DNA of 64,000 nt, taken from assembly GCA_019638475.1 (NCBI GenBank), contig JAHBTR010000004.1, forward strand, positions 124,001-188,000. Direction: 5' to 3'. The stretch comes from Chitinophagaceae bacterium. Lineage in GTDB: Bacteria > Bacteroidota > Bacteroidia > Chitinophagales > Chitinophagaceae. Numbering within the stretch: position 1 is the first letter of the stretch; every line of letters starts with the position of its first letter. This document shows positions 18,518-27,842 of this stretch, piece after piece. The position numbers and the translations under genes were made by a program. The notes beneath the pieces are model-generated. The model did no database searches. It was given only the letters and a program-made list of their open reading frames with translations, and had not been told where the DNA came from.

Positions 18518-19399
18518 TTATTGTTTCACTAATTTTTTACTAAAGGCAATAATTTTTTGAGCAACCCAAACCAATAAAAAAACAAGTATTCCTATTACTA
18601 AGCCTATGATAATACTTGCCAAAAGTTCGGGTATATTTTCTACAAAATGATGTATAAAAGACACATTGTGCAAGAATAAACCACCAGCCACCATTAGCAA
18701 AGCAATAGTGCCTATAACACTAAGCAATTTGATAATTTTGGGCAATGAGTTTACCAATAATTTTCCCAGCAAACCCAAAAACCCTTTTCCATTAGATTGT
18801 TTTATGAATGAAAAACCTACATCATCCATTCTTACAATTAATGCTACAATGCCATAAACACCAATAGTAGCAATAATAGCAACTGCCGATACAGTTGTTA
18901 TTCTTAGCCACAATTCTTTTTCTAAAACTGTGCTTAAAGCTATAATAACAATTTCTAAAGAGAGAATAAAGTCTGTACGAATAGCATCATTAATTTTCTT
19001 TTTTTCTGCATGTATATTATTATCATCTGCTATGGTAGTATGGTCATTTTTTTTACTATGTTTTTGATGCAAAAAATAGTCAATAATTTTTTCTGCACCT
19101 TCATAAGCAAGATATGCACCACCAACCATTAAAATGATGGTAATAGCAATAGGAAGATAAACATTGAGAAGAAATACAATGGGAATAATAATTAATTTAT
19201 TTACAAATGAACCTTTGGTAATAGCCCATAAAACTGGCAATTCTTTTGAAGGCGTAAAGCCTGTAGATTTTTCAGCATTTACAGCAAGGTCATCTCCTAA
19301 AATACCAGCAGTTTTTTTGGTGGCTACTTTAGTAGTCAAAGCTACATCATCCATCAACGCACCTATATCATCTAAAAGAGCAAAAAAGCCTGATGCCAT
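18518..19399 (-). CDS. DUF808 family membrane protein (YedI-like)
   Basis: This 293-residue protein starts ASGFFALLDDIGALMDDVA and continues KVATKKTAGILGDDLAVNAE, the signature N terminus of DUF808 (YedI) proteins. It then has about six membrane segments, including GGAYLAYEGAEKIIDYF and GLLGKLLVNSLPKIIKLLS. The function of the family is not known. The gene has its own 165-base upstream region and lies 50 bases before dedA. Confidence 0.9.
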   Translation of the reverse strand: MASGFFALLDDIGALMDDVALTTKVATKKTAGILGDDLAVNAEKSTGFTPSKELPVLWAITKGSFVNKLIIIPIVFLLNVYLPIAITIILMVGGAYLAYEGAEKIIDYFLHQKHSKKNDHTTIADDNNIHAEKKKINDAIRTDFILSLEIVIIALSTVLEKELWLRITTVSAVAIIATIGVYGIVALIVRMDDVGFSFIKQSNGKGFLGLLGKLLVNSLPKIIKLLSVIGTIALLMVAGGLFLHNVSFIHHFVENIPELLASIIIGLVIGILVFLLVWVAQKIIAFSKKLVKQ

Positions 19400-19564
19400 T
19401 ATGTATTGTAAGTTTTATGATAGGTAGCAAATATAGAAGGTTGATGTTGTACATCTTTATCATAAATGTTAATAAAGTTTCAATTTATTGCTAATAGTAA
19501 AATATTTGGGTTGAATTTTCCTTCTCCTTTTATAATAGATAATACTGTTGTCATCATACTCTTG

Positions 19565-20476
19565 TTATCCTTTATTAAACAATGCTTTTATTATCATTCC
19601 TGCCATTTTAGGATTTTCTTTTAATCTTCTGGTGCAGTATGCAAACCATTTTATACCATAAGGTACATACACTCTCATAGCATGTCCTGCATCTATAATA
19701 GTTTTTCTTAGTTCAGGTGTTACACCATACAACATTTGAAATTCATACATATTCTTAGGTACATTATATTTTTCAATCAGTTTTAATGCACCATCAACAA
19801 CAGGTTTATCATGTGTAGCTATACCAACATAAATTTTATTTTGAAACATATATTCAAGGTCATTTAAAAAATGTTGTATAATTTCTTCATAACCTTTGTA
19901 AGCAATATCAGCAGGCTCTACATAAATGCCTTTGCATAAACGATAATTTACAGGTATATCGGCAGCGTTTAAATCAAGCATATTTTCAATATCTTTTTTT
20001 GTTCTTTTTAAATATGCTTGTAAAACCAAACCAACATTTTTAGGAAATTCTTTTTTTAATTTTCTGAATAATTCTATTTCTAAATCAGTACAAGGAGAGT
20101 CTTCCATATCTATTCTTACAAAGTTGTTGTAAGAAGCTGCTTTGGCTACAATAGTTCTAATATGGTTATAACAAATTTCTTTATCTAACAACAAGCCAAA
20201 CATGGTTGGCTTTAATGAGTAATTTCCTTGTATGTTTTGTTGCTCTGCTTTTTCTATTGCCTCTATATATTCTTTTGTATTGGCTTCAGCTTCTGATAGT
20301 GTAGTAATAAATTCTCCTAAAATATCTAAGGTAACTAACATACCTTCTTTGTTAAGGGCTTTACAATTTTCTAAAGCATTGTTTATATCTAAGCCTGCTA
20401 CATATCTTTTAGAAAAAAGCCAAACAAATTTTTGGGGCATATATGGCAATAAAGCTGCTATTAATTTATTAAACAT
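19565..20476 (-). CDS. Proline dehydrogenase
   Basis: This FAD-dependent enzyme oxidises proline to pyrroline-5-carboxylate. I start it at the ATG at 20476 (MFNKLIAALLP, 303 residues); a TTG at 20506 in frame overlaps the -7 box and is very unlikely to be used. Family motifs: VTLDILGE near residue 45, RIDMEDSP, YRLCKGIYVEP (substrate loop), VGIATHDKP, FQMLYGV and MRVYVPYG. It is the stand-alone, single-function type; no pyrroline-5-carboxylate dehydrogenase is adjacent. Confidence 0.93.
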   Translation of the reverse strand: MFNKLIAALLPYMPQKFVWLFSKRYVAGLDINNALENCKALNKEGMLVTLDILGEFITTLSEAEANTKEYIEAIEKAEQQNIQGNYSLKPTMFGLLLDKEICYNHIRTIVAKAASYNNFVRIDMEDSPCTDLEIELFRKLKKEFPKNVGLVLQAYLKRTKKDIENMLDLNAADIPVNYRLCKGIYVEPADIAYKGYEEIIQHFLNDLEYMFQNKIYVGIATHDKPVVDGALKLIEKYNVPKNMYEFQMLYGVTPELRKTIIDAGHAMRVYVPYGIKWFAYCTRRLKENPKMAGMIIKALFNKG

Positions 20477-20503
20477 GGTTAATGAAATTTTTATTAAAGA
20501 TGG

Positions 20504-20511
20504 CAAAAATA
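20504..20511 (-). promoter_or_regulatory. -7 box TATTTTTG upstream of proline dehydrogenase
   Basis: On the minus strand TATTTTTG fits TAnnTTTG. It lies 27 bases upstream of the ATG at 20476 and overlaps the alternative TTG codon, which supports the internal ATG as the true start. Confidence 0.5.
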
Positions 20512-20567
20512 TTGCTAACTATTGAATAGGATTATGTTCTAAATCATTTATTTGGTGAATGGAATTT

Positions 20568-21608
20568 TTAACCCTGCTTGTTGGAAAAAAATATTTTGTG
20601 CAATAACCATAGAATACTACACATAAAAAAGAATAATAAAAATACAAGTGTAATACCCGATATATTTTTTTCAGCAAACACTTTTAACGTATAATCTCTG
20701 TTCAAAGGAGCAGACCATTTGTTGTAATAATGCAGATAAGTGCTGTCATTTGTATTTTTCCATAATTGCTGCATTTGAGCAGTAAGAATATGTTGATATT
20801 TTTTATCGGCAATATCTTTTTTGTTGTCATAATAAATAGCTCCATTACCAGCATCATAAAAAGGTAGTTTGTTTTTTAATGCTGTCAAACCCTTATCAAT
20901 TAAGTATTTGGTAGAGTCGTTGTTAGTGAGTTTATCATATTCTTGCAAACCAAGTATGCCAAAAATATGTCCATCTAAAATGTGTGGGGTTGTTGTATGT
21001 GGTGTTGCAATTTCTTCAAACCACCAAGCATTATTTTCTTTATAAGTAAAGCCACTATCTTGAATAGTTATATAAAAGCCACGCACTAATTTTTGTGCTA
21101 ATTGCAAATAATTACTATCGTTTGTTAGGGTAAATGCTTTGGTAAAAACATCTATTGTTCTGCCAGATGTCATGCCTGATGTAAATGCTCCTTTTACTTC
21201 AGGATACCAAGGTTGTTGCCAATTAAAATAATACAATGCTGCATTATTTTTTAAAGTAAAATTATTTTCTAAATATTGTACACAGTTGAAAAAATATTTT
21301 CTTGTTGTTGTATCATTATGCAAAGCATCATAATATTTAAGGGCATAATTGGCTACAATAGTTGGATTATATTTTGTACCAGCCGAAATGCCATTTTCAG
21401 GAGCATAATAAACAAAAGGAATACCATTGCTATCAGTAAATTCTGTAGCATAAGAAGGTACAGAATCATTTTTTAATTGATACAATACTTCTCGTACATT
21501 TTCTTCCCATTCATCACCTTTATAATTGCCAATAATAACTGTACTAATAACAGCTATGGTACAAATGATAAATACTATTTTCTTTTTATTGTTGAACAAA
21601 ATATTCAA
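20568..21608 (-). CDS. Membrane-anchored D-glucuronyl C5-epimerase-like protein
   Basis: This 346-residue protein has an N-terminal membrane anchor (residues about 9-27) and a C-terminal one (about 312-337). Between them lies an alpha-helical domain with SGMTSGRTIDVFTKAF, WWFEEIATPH, LDGHIFGILGLQEYDKL and GNGAIYYD. These match the C-terminal domain of heparan/alginate-type D-glucuronyl C5-epimerases (PF06662). It may modify a uronic-acid glycan in the envelope. There is no ATG in the right place: translation probably starts at TTG 21608 (or TTG 21599), 21 bases after the upstream gene. C5-epimerase activity is inferred from family only. Confidence 0.72.
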   Translation of the reverse strand: MNILFNNKKKIVFIICTIAVISTVIIGNYKGDEWEENVREVLYQLKNDSVPSYATEFTDSNGIPFVYYAPENGISAGTKYNPTIVANYALKYYDALHNDTTTRKYFFNCVQYLENNFTLKNNAALYYFNWQQPWYPEVKGAFTSGMTSGRTIDVFTKAFTLTNDSNYLQLAQKLVRGFYITIQDSGFTYKENNAWWFEEIATPHTTTPHILDGHIFGILGLQEYDKLTNNDSTKYLIDKGLTALKNKLPFYDAGNGAIYYDNKKDIADKKYQHILTAQMQQLWKNTNDSTYLHYYNKWSAPLNRDYTLKVFAEKNISGITLVFLLFFFMCSILWLLHKIFFSNKQG

Positions 21609-21629
21609 ATTAAAAGTGGCAATATTTTT

Positions 21630-22613
21630 TTACTGTTTTATTAATAACCTGTTGTTAAAAATAATGATTACTATACTTAACCAGAATAAAATATTGGGCA
21701 ACATTAATCTTTTAGGGTTACTATAAACATTGGCTGTAATAGCTGATAATGGTACAATACACATAATGGCTGCTTCTAAAGATACATTACTAAAAAGAAA
21801 AGGCACTGGTAGCAGAAATAGAAATAGTATAAATATAATACCCCAACTTTTTCTTATTTGAATAACCATTCTTTTATTACTAATACTATTATAATAGCTA
21901 CCAAGCAATAGTAAAATAGTTATAACACTTAAACTTAGCCATAACCAAATATTTATATGCTCAACTGGTAAATGAATATTAAAATCGGGTAAATAAATTT
22001 TTAGCAAATGAAATTGATTGGACAAATAAAGCCAAGCACCTAAAAAATAAAATGGTAACATAATGCCTATTAATGTTATCACCCATTCAGCTATTCTAAA
22101 AGGACGAATAATCATTAACACAAGCAATAAAGTGATAATAATTGCATAAGCAGGATGATAACATAAAATAGTAATACCTGCTATAAGTCCTGTATTGAAT
22201 AATAAAGTTTTAGGATTAGGATTATTATGAAGTTGAGCTAATTTTATAAAAATCCAAATGATGAAAAAATTAGCTACCAATGCTGCACTAAATTGACTCC
22301 ATTGCGTAAAGAAACCTGTTAATAAAATATAAGACATAGCAACAGTTTGATGTTGCTGTTGAAACATTCTGACATTATTTAAAGCAAAATTTAAACGAAT
22401 AGCCTGTACATACACAGTAAGTATATACAATATAAAAATGAAAGAACTATTTAATGTGCTGATATATTTATGAACAAATATGCTGATAAAACCCTCTTGC
22501 ACATTAGCAATAACAGCAGGTGGTGTTATAAAAAAATGTACATGTACTGCTACTAATAGTAACAATAAAAATATTAAACCCGATATAGATTTATCTCTGA
22601 AAAGGAATACCAT
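21630..22613 (-). CDS. Polytopic membrane protein, DUF6427-like
   Basis: This 327-residue protein has about nine or ten membrane segments and no soluble domain. The N terminus MVFLFRDKSISGLIFLLLL and the segment YILLTGFFTQWSQFSAALVAN recall the Bacteroidota-specific DUF6427 membrane family, whose role is unknown. It lies between a hypothetical secreted protein gene (gap 5) and the C5-epimerase-like gene (gap 21), so the three are probably one transcript. Confidence 0.6.
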   Translation of the reverse strand: MVFLFRDKSISGLIFLLLLLVAVHVHFFITPPAVIANVQEGFISIFVHKYISTLNSSFIFILYILTVYVQAIRLNFALNNVRMFQQQHQTVAMSYILLTGFFTQWSQFSAALVANFFIIWIFIKLAQLHNNPNPKTLLFNTGLIAGITILCYHPAYAIIITLLLVLMIIRPFRIAEWVITLIGIMLPFYFLGAWLYLSNQFHLLKIYLPDFNIHLPVEHINIWLWLSLSVITILLLLGSYYNSISNKRMVIQIRKSWGIIFILFLFLLPVPFLFSNVSLEAAIMCIVPLSAITANVYSNPKRLMLPNILFWLSIVIIIFNNRLLIKQ

Positions 22614-22618
22614 TTTTA

Positions 22619-24163
22619 TTAAAGGTCAATTTTTGCAAAGCAAACATAACCCCTATATAAGCATGGAACAATTATTTGTTTTGCACCTACTTGTTTTGCA
22701 TAACGAGGCATAAACTCATAATTATTTTCTAAGCCTTTTAAAGTAGGACTTCTGGATAATTGTCCTTCGCCAGTAAGGGTTTGTTCGTTTAGTACCCAAT
22801 TTCTTCTTTCTTGAATATTAAATAGAAAACGAATATCTGCACCTGTATTAATAGTTGTATAGCCTAATAAATTATCTGTATCATCATCATATTGAGATTT
22901 AGCAATAATATTTGTCCATTCTATTTGAGCAGTAGAGTCGTAGCTAATAATTAAAATATTATCAGCATAAAACCTTGTTATGTTGCTGTAATTATAGTTT
23001 GAACCCCAAGGATACCATGGTGAGCCATATCTGTTACCATAATAATCATTAGCATAAAAACCACCTCCAACTCCTCCCCAATATGGCGAAGTATTCCAAT
23101 AATCCCATCTATTATTCATACCACCATTTCGTGATGATGTATATACAGACTCTGCTACTATAATATACCCACCATCTTGTTTAAAAATAACTTTGCGTAA
23201 ATAATAATCGTTGAATGCAGCTTTTAAACTATTATTTCCTCTTGCTTCTGTTCTTAACTCTTCAGAAAAAACGCCAGTATTCGTTTTAATAGCTTTGCCT
23301 TGTGTTTTATCCCACAAGAAACAAAATAAACCTTCTATATTTCCCCTTCTTTGTGTACTATAAAAAGAGCTTACCAAATATGTATGATTGCTGTTGTCAA
23401 TTTTTACTGAAATATCATCAAAGAAAAGTTTATTTACTTTTATATCACTTTGTGCTATTTCATCACTATTAGCAGGCTTTATCATAAAATTGAGCTTATT
23501 GATATTATTATTTTGAGAAGTGCCTACTGCACGAAGAAAAATCAAATCTCCATCATTGTCTAATTGAAAGCCAAATAAAAAATCGTGTTTCTCTGGCATA
23601 GAAACTGTTACAAAAGATTGGTGTATTTGGTTTAAATCCTTATCAAACAATACAGATTTTAGGATATGAAAATTATCGCTTTTGTTATTTACTTTTAACG
23701 ATACTATTTTTTCTTTATTCTCACTAAATAGTATGGTATAAATATTATTGGCTGTATAACCCATACTTGTTGTATCTAACTGTATAGGGCTGCCAATAGC
23801 TTTTCCTTTAGCATCTAACTTTGCTGCCATAGAATACACTACATTTCTTTTTTGATATTGATAAAACATATAGCTATAATCTTTGTATGGCAAAAAAGTA
23901 GCTCCTAAAATTTTATCTGGTAAAAAATCCATATTATTTTTTTCAACCAATTTCATGTGTGCATCATACACATTAATAGCATAGCTATTTCTATAATTTT
24001 TATAAATAAGGTAATTGTTTGCAAAGCGTCCAATAACTTCAAAATTGCTACTTCTTGGTTCATCTCTATCAGGAGCAGAATACATAATTTTTTGTGCCAT
24101 GCTATTGAAGCCTATTAAAGTAAACGAAAGAAAAGTTATAGTATAAAAAGTTCTTTTTAACAT
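22619..24163 (-). CDS. Secreted hypothetical protein (514 residues)
   Basis: I do not recognise the family. It has a signal peptide (MLKRTFYTITFLSFTLIGFNSMAQ), followed by a long, strand-rich part with repeated short beta stretches, as in a propeller or other all-beta fold. A Gly/Tyr/Trp-rich loop lies around residues 355-395, ahead of NITRFYADNILIISYD. It should be periplasmic or outer-membrane-exposed. It is the first gene of a three-gene minus-strand unit and is divergent from hscA across a 221-base region. Confidence 0.7.
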   Translation of the reverse strand: MLKRTFYTITFLSFTLIGFNSMAQKIMYSAPDRDEPRSSNFEVIGRFANNYLIYKNYRNSYAINVYDAHMKLVEKNNMDFLPDKILGATFLPYKDYSYMFYQYQKRNVVYSMAAKLDAKGKAIGSPIQLDTTSMGYTANNIYTILFSENKEKIVSLKVNNKSDNFHILKSVLFDKDLNQIHQSFVTVSMPEKHDFLFGFQLDNDGDLIFLRAVGTSQNNNINKLNFMIKPANSDEIAQSDIKVNKLFFDDISVKIDNSNHTYLVSSFYSTQRRGNIEGLFCFLWDKTQGKAIKTNTGVFSEELRTEARGNNSLKAAFNDYYLRKVIFKQDGGYIIVAESVYTSSRNGGMNNRWDYWNTSPYWGGVGGGFYANDYYGNRYGSPWYPWGSNYNYSNITRFYADNILIISYDSTAQIEWTNIIAKSQYDDDTDNLLGYTTINTGADIRFLFNIQERRNWVLNEQTLTGEGQLSRSPTLKGLENNYEFMPRYAKQVGAKQIIVPCLYRGYVCFAKIDL

Positions 24164-24352
24164 AATGCTGCTTTTATAGCTTCAAATGTACAATTTAATT
24201 TATTTTTATGTAGTGTATCGTCTTAAAATAAGTTTACTCTTTTTTGTGTCAATCTATTTTAGGGCTAAGTACTAAAGTTTTATTCAATATTTTCCTTCTC
24301 CATTTTTCCCATTATCATAACATAGTCTTTCATTTGTTTAAATAGGTAGTTG

Positions 24353-24360
24353 TACTTTCG
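24353..24360 (+). promoter_or_regulatory. Putative -7 box (TACTTTCG) for hscA
   Basis: TACTTTCG is one mismatch from TAnnTTTG, with a TTTG at 24333-24336 upstream. It lies 24 bases ahead of the hscA ATG in the divergent intergenic region. Confidence 0.35.
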
Positions 24361-24384
24361 CTGCAATTATTAGTTTAAAAAATT

Positions 24385-26244
24385 ATGTCTAAAATATCTA
24401 TTAATATAGCCACAGGAAGTTTGCAACAAGCAGAAATGATTGTTGGTATTGATTTAGGCACAACCAATAGTTTGGTAGCCATTATTCATCCTGAAAATAA
24501 AAAAGCAGTTGCATTGCAAGAGCATGATAGTAGTAGCCTTGTGCCAAGTGTTATTTATTTTGATGAGCTAAATAATATAATAGTAGGCGATGTTGCTAAA
24601 CAACATTTAGAAGCATCTCCTCAAAATACTATTTTTTCTGCAAAAAGATTAATGGGAAAAAGTTATAATGATGTAAAACAAAATGAAGATTTTTTCTCTT
24701 ATAAAATTATTGATGATAATACTGAAAGTTTGGTAAAAGTACAAGTAGGTAATCAATTTTATTCTCCTATTGAGTTATCATCTTTTATTTTAAAAGAATT
24801 AAAAAATAGAGCAGAGCATATTTTAAAAACACCTATAACAAAAGCTGTTATTACAGTACCTGCTTATTTTAATGATGCTCAAAGACAAGCTACCAGAGAT
24901 GCTGGTAAATTAGCAGGATTAGATGTATTAAGAATTATTAATGAGCCTACAGCAGCAAGCCTTGCTTATGGTATTGGAACATCTGCATCTCAATCAGAGC
25001 AAACTATTGCTGTGTATGATTTAGGAGGTGGTACTTTTGATGTATCTATTCTAAAAATTAACAATGGCATTTTTGAGGTATTAAGTACTAATGGCAATAC
25101 ATATTTGGGCGGAGATGATTTTGATAAAAGTATTATTGAATATTGGTTAGAACAAAACAATATTGCTAAAGATGAATTAAAACAAAATAAACAATTAGCT
25201 CAAGGCTTACGTTTAAGAGCAGAAGAAGCAAAAAAACAATTAAGCAATGCAGATGAATATACAACAACTTACCATAATTACGCACTAAGTATATCAAAAG
25301 AAAAGTTTGAAAATTTAATTCAACCTTTTATCAATACAACTTTACAACATTGTAAAAATGCAGTAAAAGATGCCAATATTTCTGTAGATGAAATTGATAC
25401 TGTTGTAATGGTTGGTGGTAGTACAAGAGTGCCATTGGTTAATAAATCTGTTAGTAATTTTTTTGGAAAACCTGTAAATAATTCTGTTAATCCTGATGAA
25501 GTTGTTGCTTTAGGTGCAGCCATTCAAGCAGATATTTTAGCAGGTAATAATAAAGATTTTTTATTGTTAGATATTACGCCTCTTAGCTTAGGTATAGAAA
25601 CTATGGGAGGCTTGATGGATGTGCTTATTCCAAGAAATTCTAAAGTGCCTTCTAAAGCTGCAAGACAATATACTACACAAAAAGATGGACAAGGCAGTAT
25701 GCGTATTGCTGTATTTCAAGGAGAAAGAGATTTGGTAAAAGACAATAGAAAATTAGCAGAATTTAATTTAACCAATATACCTGGTATGCCAGCAGGTTTG
25801 CCAAAAGTAGAAGTAAGTTTTATGGTTAATGCTGATGGTATTTTAAAAGTAAAAGCACAAGAATTAAGAAGTGGTGTAGAGCAAACTATTGAAGTAAAAC
25901 CTCAATATGGACTTACAGATGAAGAAGTAGAAAAAATGTTGATGGATAGTATCACTCATGCAAAAGATGATATAGCTACAAGGGCTTTGGTAGAAGCACA
26001 AACAGAAGGTGAACAATTATTAGAAACAACAGAAAAATTTATTACAAAAAATACGGCTCTACTTACTAAAGAAGAATTAACTACTACTGCACAAGCCATG
26101 CAAGCACTACAATTAGCCCTTACTATGAACGATAAAAATTTAATTCAAACCAAAATAGAAGAATTAAATAATATTAGCAGACCTTATGCAGAAAGAATAA
26201 TGGATAATGCAATTAATGTAGCCATGAAAGGAAAAACTATTTAA
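24385..26244 (+). CDS. hscA: Hsp70-type Fe-S assembly chaperone HscA
   Basis: This 619-residue Hsp70 has the ATPase motifs IVGIDLGTTNSLVA (residue ~19), AVITVPAYFNDAQRQATRDA, VYDLGGGTFDVSIL and VVMVGGSTRVPLV. A substrate-binding part follows from about residue 395 (LLDITPLSLGIETMGG). The N-terminal extension (INIATGSLQQAE) ahead of the DLGTTNS motif and the length near 616 point to HscA, the IscU-specific chaperone, and not DnaK. No iscU or hscB is beside it, so the assignment is from sequence pattern. Confidence 0.85.
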   Translation: MSKISINIATGSLQQAEMIVGIDLGTTNSLVAIIHPENKKAVALQEHDSSSLVPSVIYFDELNNIIVGDVAKQHLEASPQNTIFSAKRLMGKSYNDVKQNEDFFSYKIIDDNTESLVKVQVGNQFYSPIELSSFILKELKNRAEHILKTPITKAVITVPAYFNDAQRQATRDAGKLAGLDVLRIINEPTAASLAYGIGTSASQSEQTIAVYDLGGGTFDVSILKINNGIFEVLSTNGNTYLGGDDFDKSIIEYWLEQNNIAKDELKQNKQLAQGLRLRAEEAKKQLSNADEYTTTYHNYALSISKEKFENLIQPFINTTLQHCKNAVKDANISVDEIDTVVMVGGSTRVPLVNKSVSNFFGKPVNNSVNPDEVVALGAAIQADILAGNNKDFLLLDITPLSLGIETMGGLMDVLIPRNSKVPSKAARQYTTQKDGQGSMRIAVFQGERDLVKDNRKLAEFNLTNIPGMPAGLPKVEVSFMVNADGILKVKAQELRSGVEQTIEVKPQYGLTDEEVEKMLMDSITHAKDDIATRALVEAQTEGEQLLETTEKFITKNTALLTKEELTTTAQAMQALQLALTMNDKNLIQTKIEELNNISRPYAERIMDNAINVAMKGKTI

Positions 26245-26260
26245 TAGCCTTTAGAAAAGT

Positions 26261-27004
26261 ATGAATGACGATAGTAATATATTGCATAATTTACAAGTTA
26301 TACAACAACGAATAAACAATGCTTGTAAAAAAGCCAATAGAAATAGTAATGAAGTAACATTATTGTTGGCTACTAAAACTGTATCAGCAGAAAGAATTGG
26401 TATAGCACTAAAAGCTGGTTATACTTTAATTGGTGAAAATAAAGTGCAAGAAATAAAATCAAAATTTGAAGCACTTACAACAATACCTCATCAAACACAT
26501 TTTATTGGGCACTTACAAACCAATAAAATAAAGGATATTCTTACATACAATGTAGCCTGTATTCAAACAGTTGATAGAATAGCATTAGCTGAAAAATTGC
26601 ATCAAAGACTTTTACTTACACAACAAAAAATAGATGTATTTATTCAAGTAAATACTTCGGCAGAAGAAAGTAAATTTGGTGTAACACCAGAAAAAACTAT
26701 TGACTTAATAAAACAAGTAGCTGCTTTAGAAACCTTGCAAATAAAGGGTTTGATGACAATAGGCTTATTTAGTGCAGAAGCAGAAAAAGTAAGAAGCTGT
26801 TTTAAAATACTCAAAAATTTGCAACAAGAAATTATACAACAAAATATTTCCAATGTTATCATGCAAGAGCTATCAATGGGTATGAGTGGAGATATGGAAA
26901 TAGCTATTGAAGAAGGTGCTACAATGATAAGAGTAGGCACTGCTATTTTTGGAGAAAGAATTTATCCTGATAGTTATTATTGGAATGAACAAGCAAAAGA
27001 ATAA
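26261..27004 (+). CDS. YggS-family PLP homeostasis protein
   Basis: This 247-residue protein of the PLPBP/YggS family binds pyridoxal 5'-phosphate without a known catalytic role. Seen are LLLATKTVSAERI with the PLP lysine, GENKVQEIKSKFEAL, THFIGHLQTNKIKDIL, VDRIALAEKLH, FIQVNTSAEESKFGV, GLMTIG and ELSMGMSGDMEIAIEEG-type phosphate-binding motifs. It follows hscA by 16 bases and may be co-transcribed. It converges with the AIM24 gene. Confidence 0.94.
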   Translation: MNDDSNILHNLQVIQQRINNACKKANRNSNEVTLLLATKTVSAERIGIALKAGYTLIGENKVQEIKSKFEALTTIPHQTHFIGHLQTNKIKDILTYNVACIQTVDRIALAEKLHQRLLLTQQKIDVFIQVNTSAEESKFGVTPEKTIDLIKQVAALETLQIKGLMTIGLFSAEAEKVRSCFKILKNLQQEIIQQNISNVIMQELSMGMSGDMEIAIEEGATMIRVGTAIFGERIYPDSYYWNEQAKE

Positions 27005-27035
27005 TGGCTATTATACTTTACATAGTTCAGGTAAT

Positions 27036-27830
27036 TTATTTCCAACCATCGCCATCTAATAAATTTCCTAAGCCTCCTAATACACTTCCTTCTTCTTTTC
27101 GTTTATACGTTCCATAAGCTAAAATTCTACCTGCCAAACGGCTTACAGGCAAACTTTGAATCCAAACTTTTCCAGGGCCTCTTAATGTTGCAAAAAATAA
27201 TCCTTCACCACCAAAAAGTGTATTTTTAATTCCTCCTACAAATTGAATATCATAATCTACAGTTGCAGTAAAACCTACAATACAGCCTGTATCTATTTTT
27301 AAAAGTTCTCCTTGTTGCAATTCTTTTTCTTGCACATAACCGCTTGCATGCAAAAAAGCCAATCCATCGCCTTCTAATTTTTCCATAATAAAACCTTCGC
27401 CACCAAATAAACCTGTTCCTAATTTTCTTTGAAACTCTATACCAATACTTACCCCTTTTGCTGCACACAAAAAAGCATCTTTCTGACAAATAATTTTTCC
27501 ATTCAATCTCAATAAATCAAGCATAACTATTTTGCCAGGGTAAGGCGATGCAAAACTTACATGTTTTTTCATATTGCTAACATTGGTAAAAGCAGTCATA
27601 AATAAACTTTCACCAACCAAAATTCTTTTACCAGCACTAAATAATTTATTTAATAAACCACCTTGTTGTTGACTTCCATCGCCAAACATTGTTTGCATTT
27701 GTATGCCATCATCCATCATCATAAAAGCACCAGGCTCTGCAACAGCAGTTTCATTTGGGTCTAATTCAATTTCTACATATTGCATCTCTTCGCCAAAAAT
27801 TCTATAATCTATTTCGTGGTTGTTTCTCAT
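27036..27830 (-). CDS. AIM24 family protein (TIGR00266)
   Basis: This 264-residue all-beta protein starts with MRNNHEIDYRIFGEEMQYVEIELDPNE and has AVAEPGAFMMMDDGIQM, FGGEGFIMEKLEGDG and GGIKNTLFGGEGLFFATLRGPGKVW, features of the TIGR00266/AIM24 family. Its biochemical role in bacteria is not known. It lies 12 bases downstream of an acyl-CoA synthetase gene on the same strand. Confidence 0.88.
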   Translation of the reverse strand: MRNNHEIDYRIFGEEMQYVEIELDPNETAVAEPGAFMMMDDGIQMQTMFGDGSQQQGGLLNKLFSAGKRILVGESLFMTAFTNVSNMKKHVSFASPYPGKIVMLDLLRLNGKIICQKDAFLCAAKGVSIGIEFQRKLGTGLFGGEGFIMEKLEGDGLAFLHASGYVQEKELQQGELLKIDTGCIVGFTATVDYDIQFVGGIKNTLFGGEGLFFATLRGPGKVWIQSLPVSRLAGRILAYGTYKRKEEGSVLGGLGNLLDGDGWK

Positions 27831-27842
27831 GTTGTTATTTTT

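Noticed and set aside
20477..20506. TTG start 10 codons upstream for proline dehydrogenase
   Set aside because: The TTG is part of a perfect -7 box, so it would not be in the mRNA; MFNKL is the usual family start.
24385..26244. The Hsp70 gene as dnaK
   Set aside because: The N-terminal extension before the first ATPase motif, a length of 619 and the absence of a grpE/dnaJ neighbour favour HscA.
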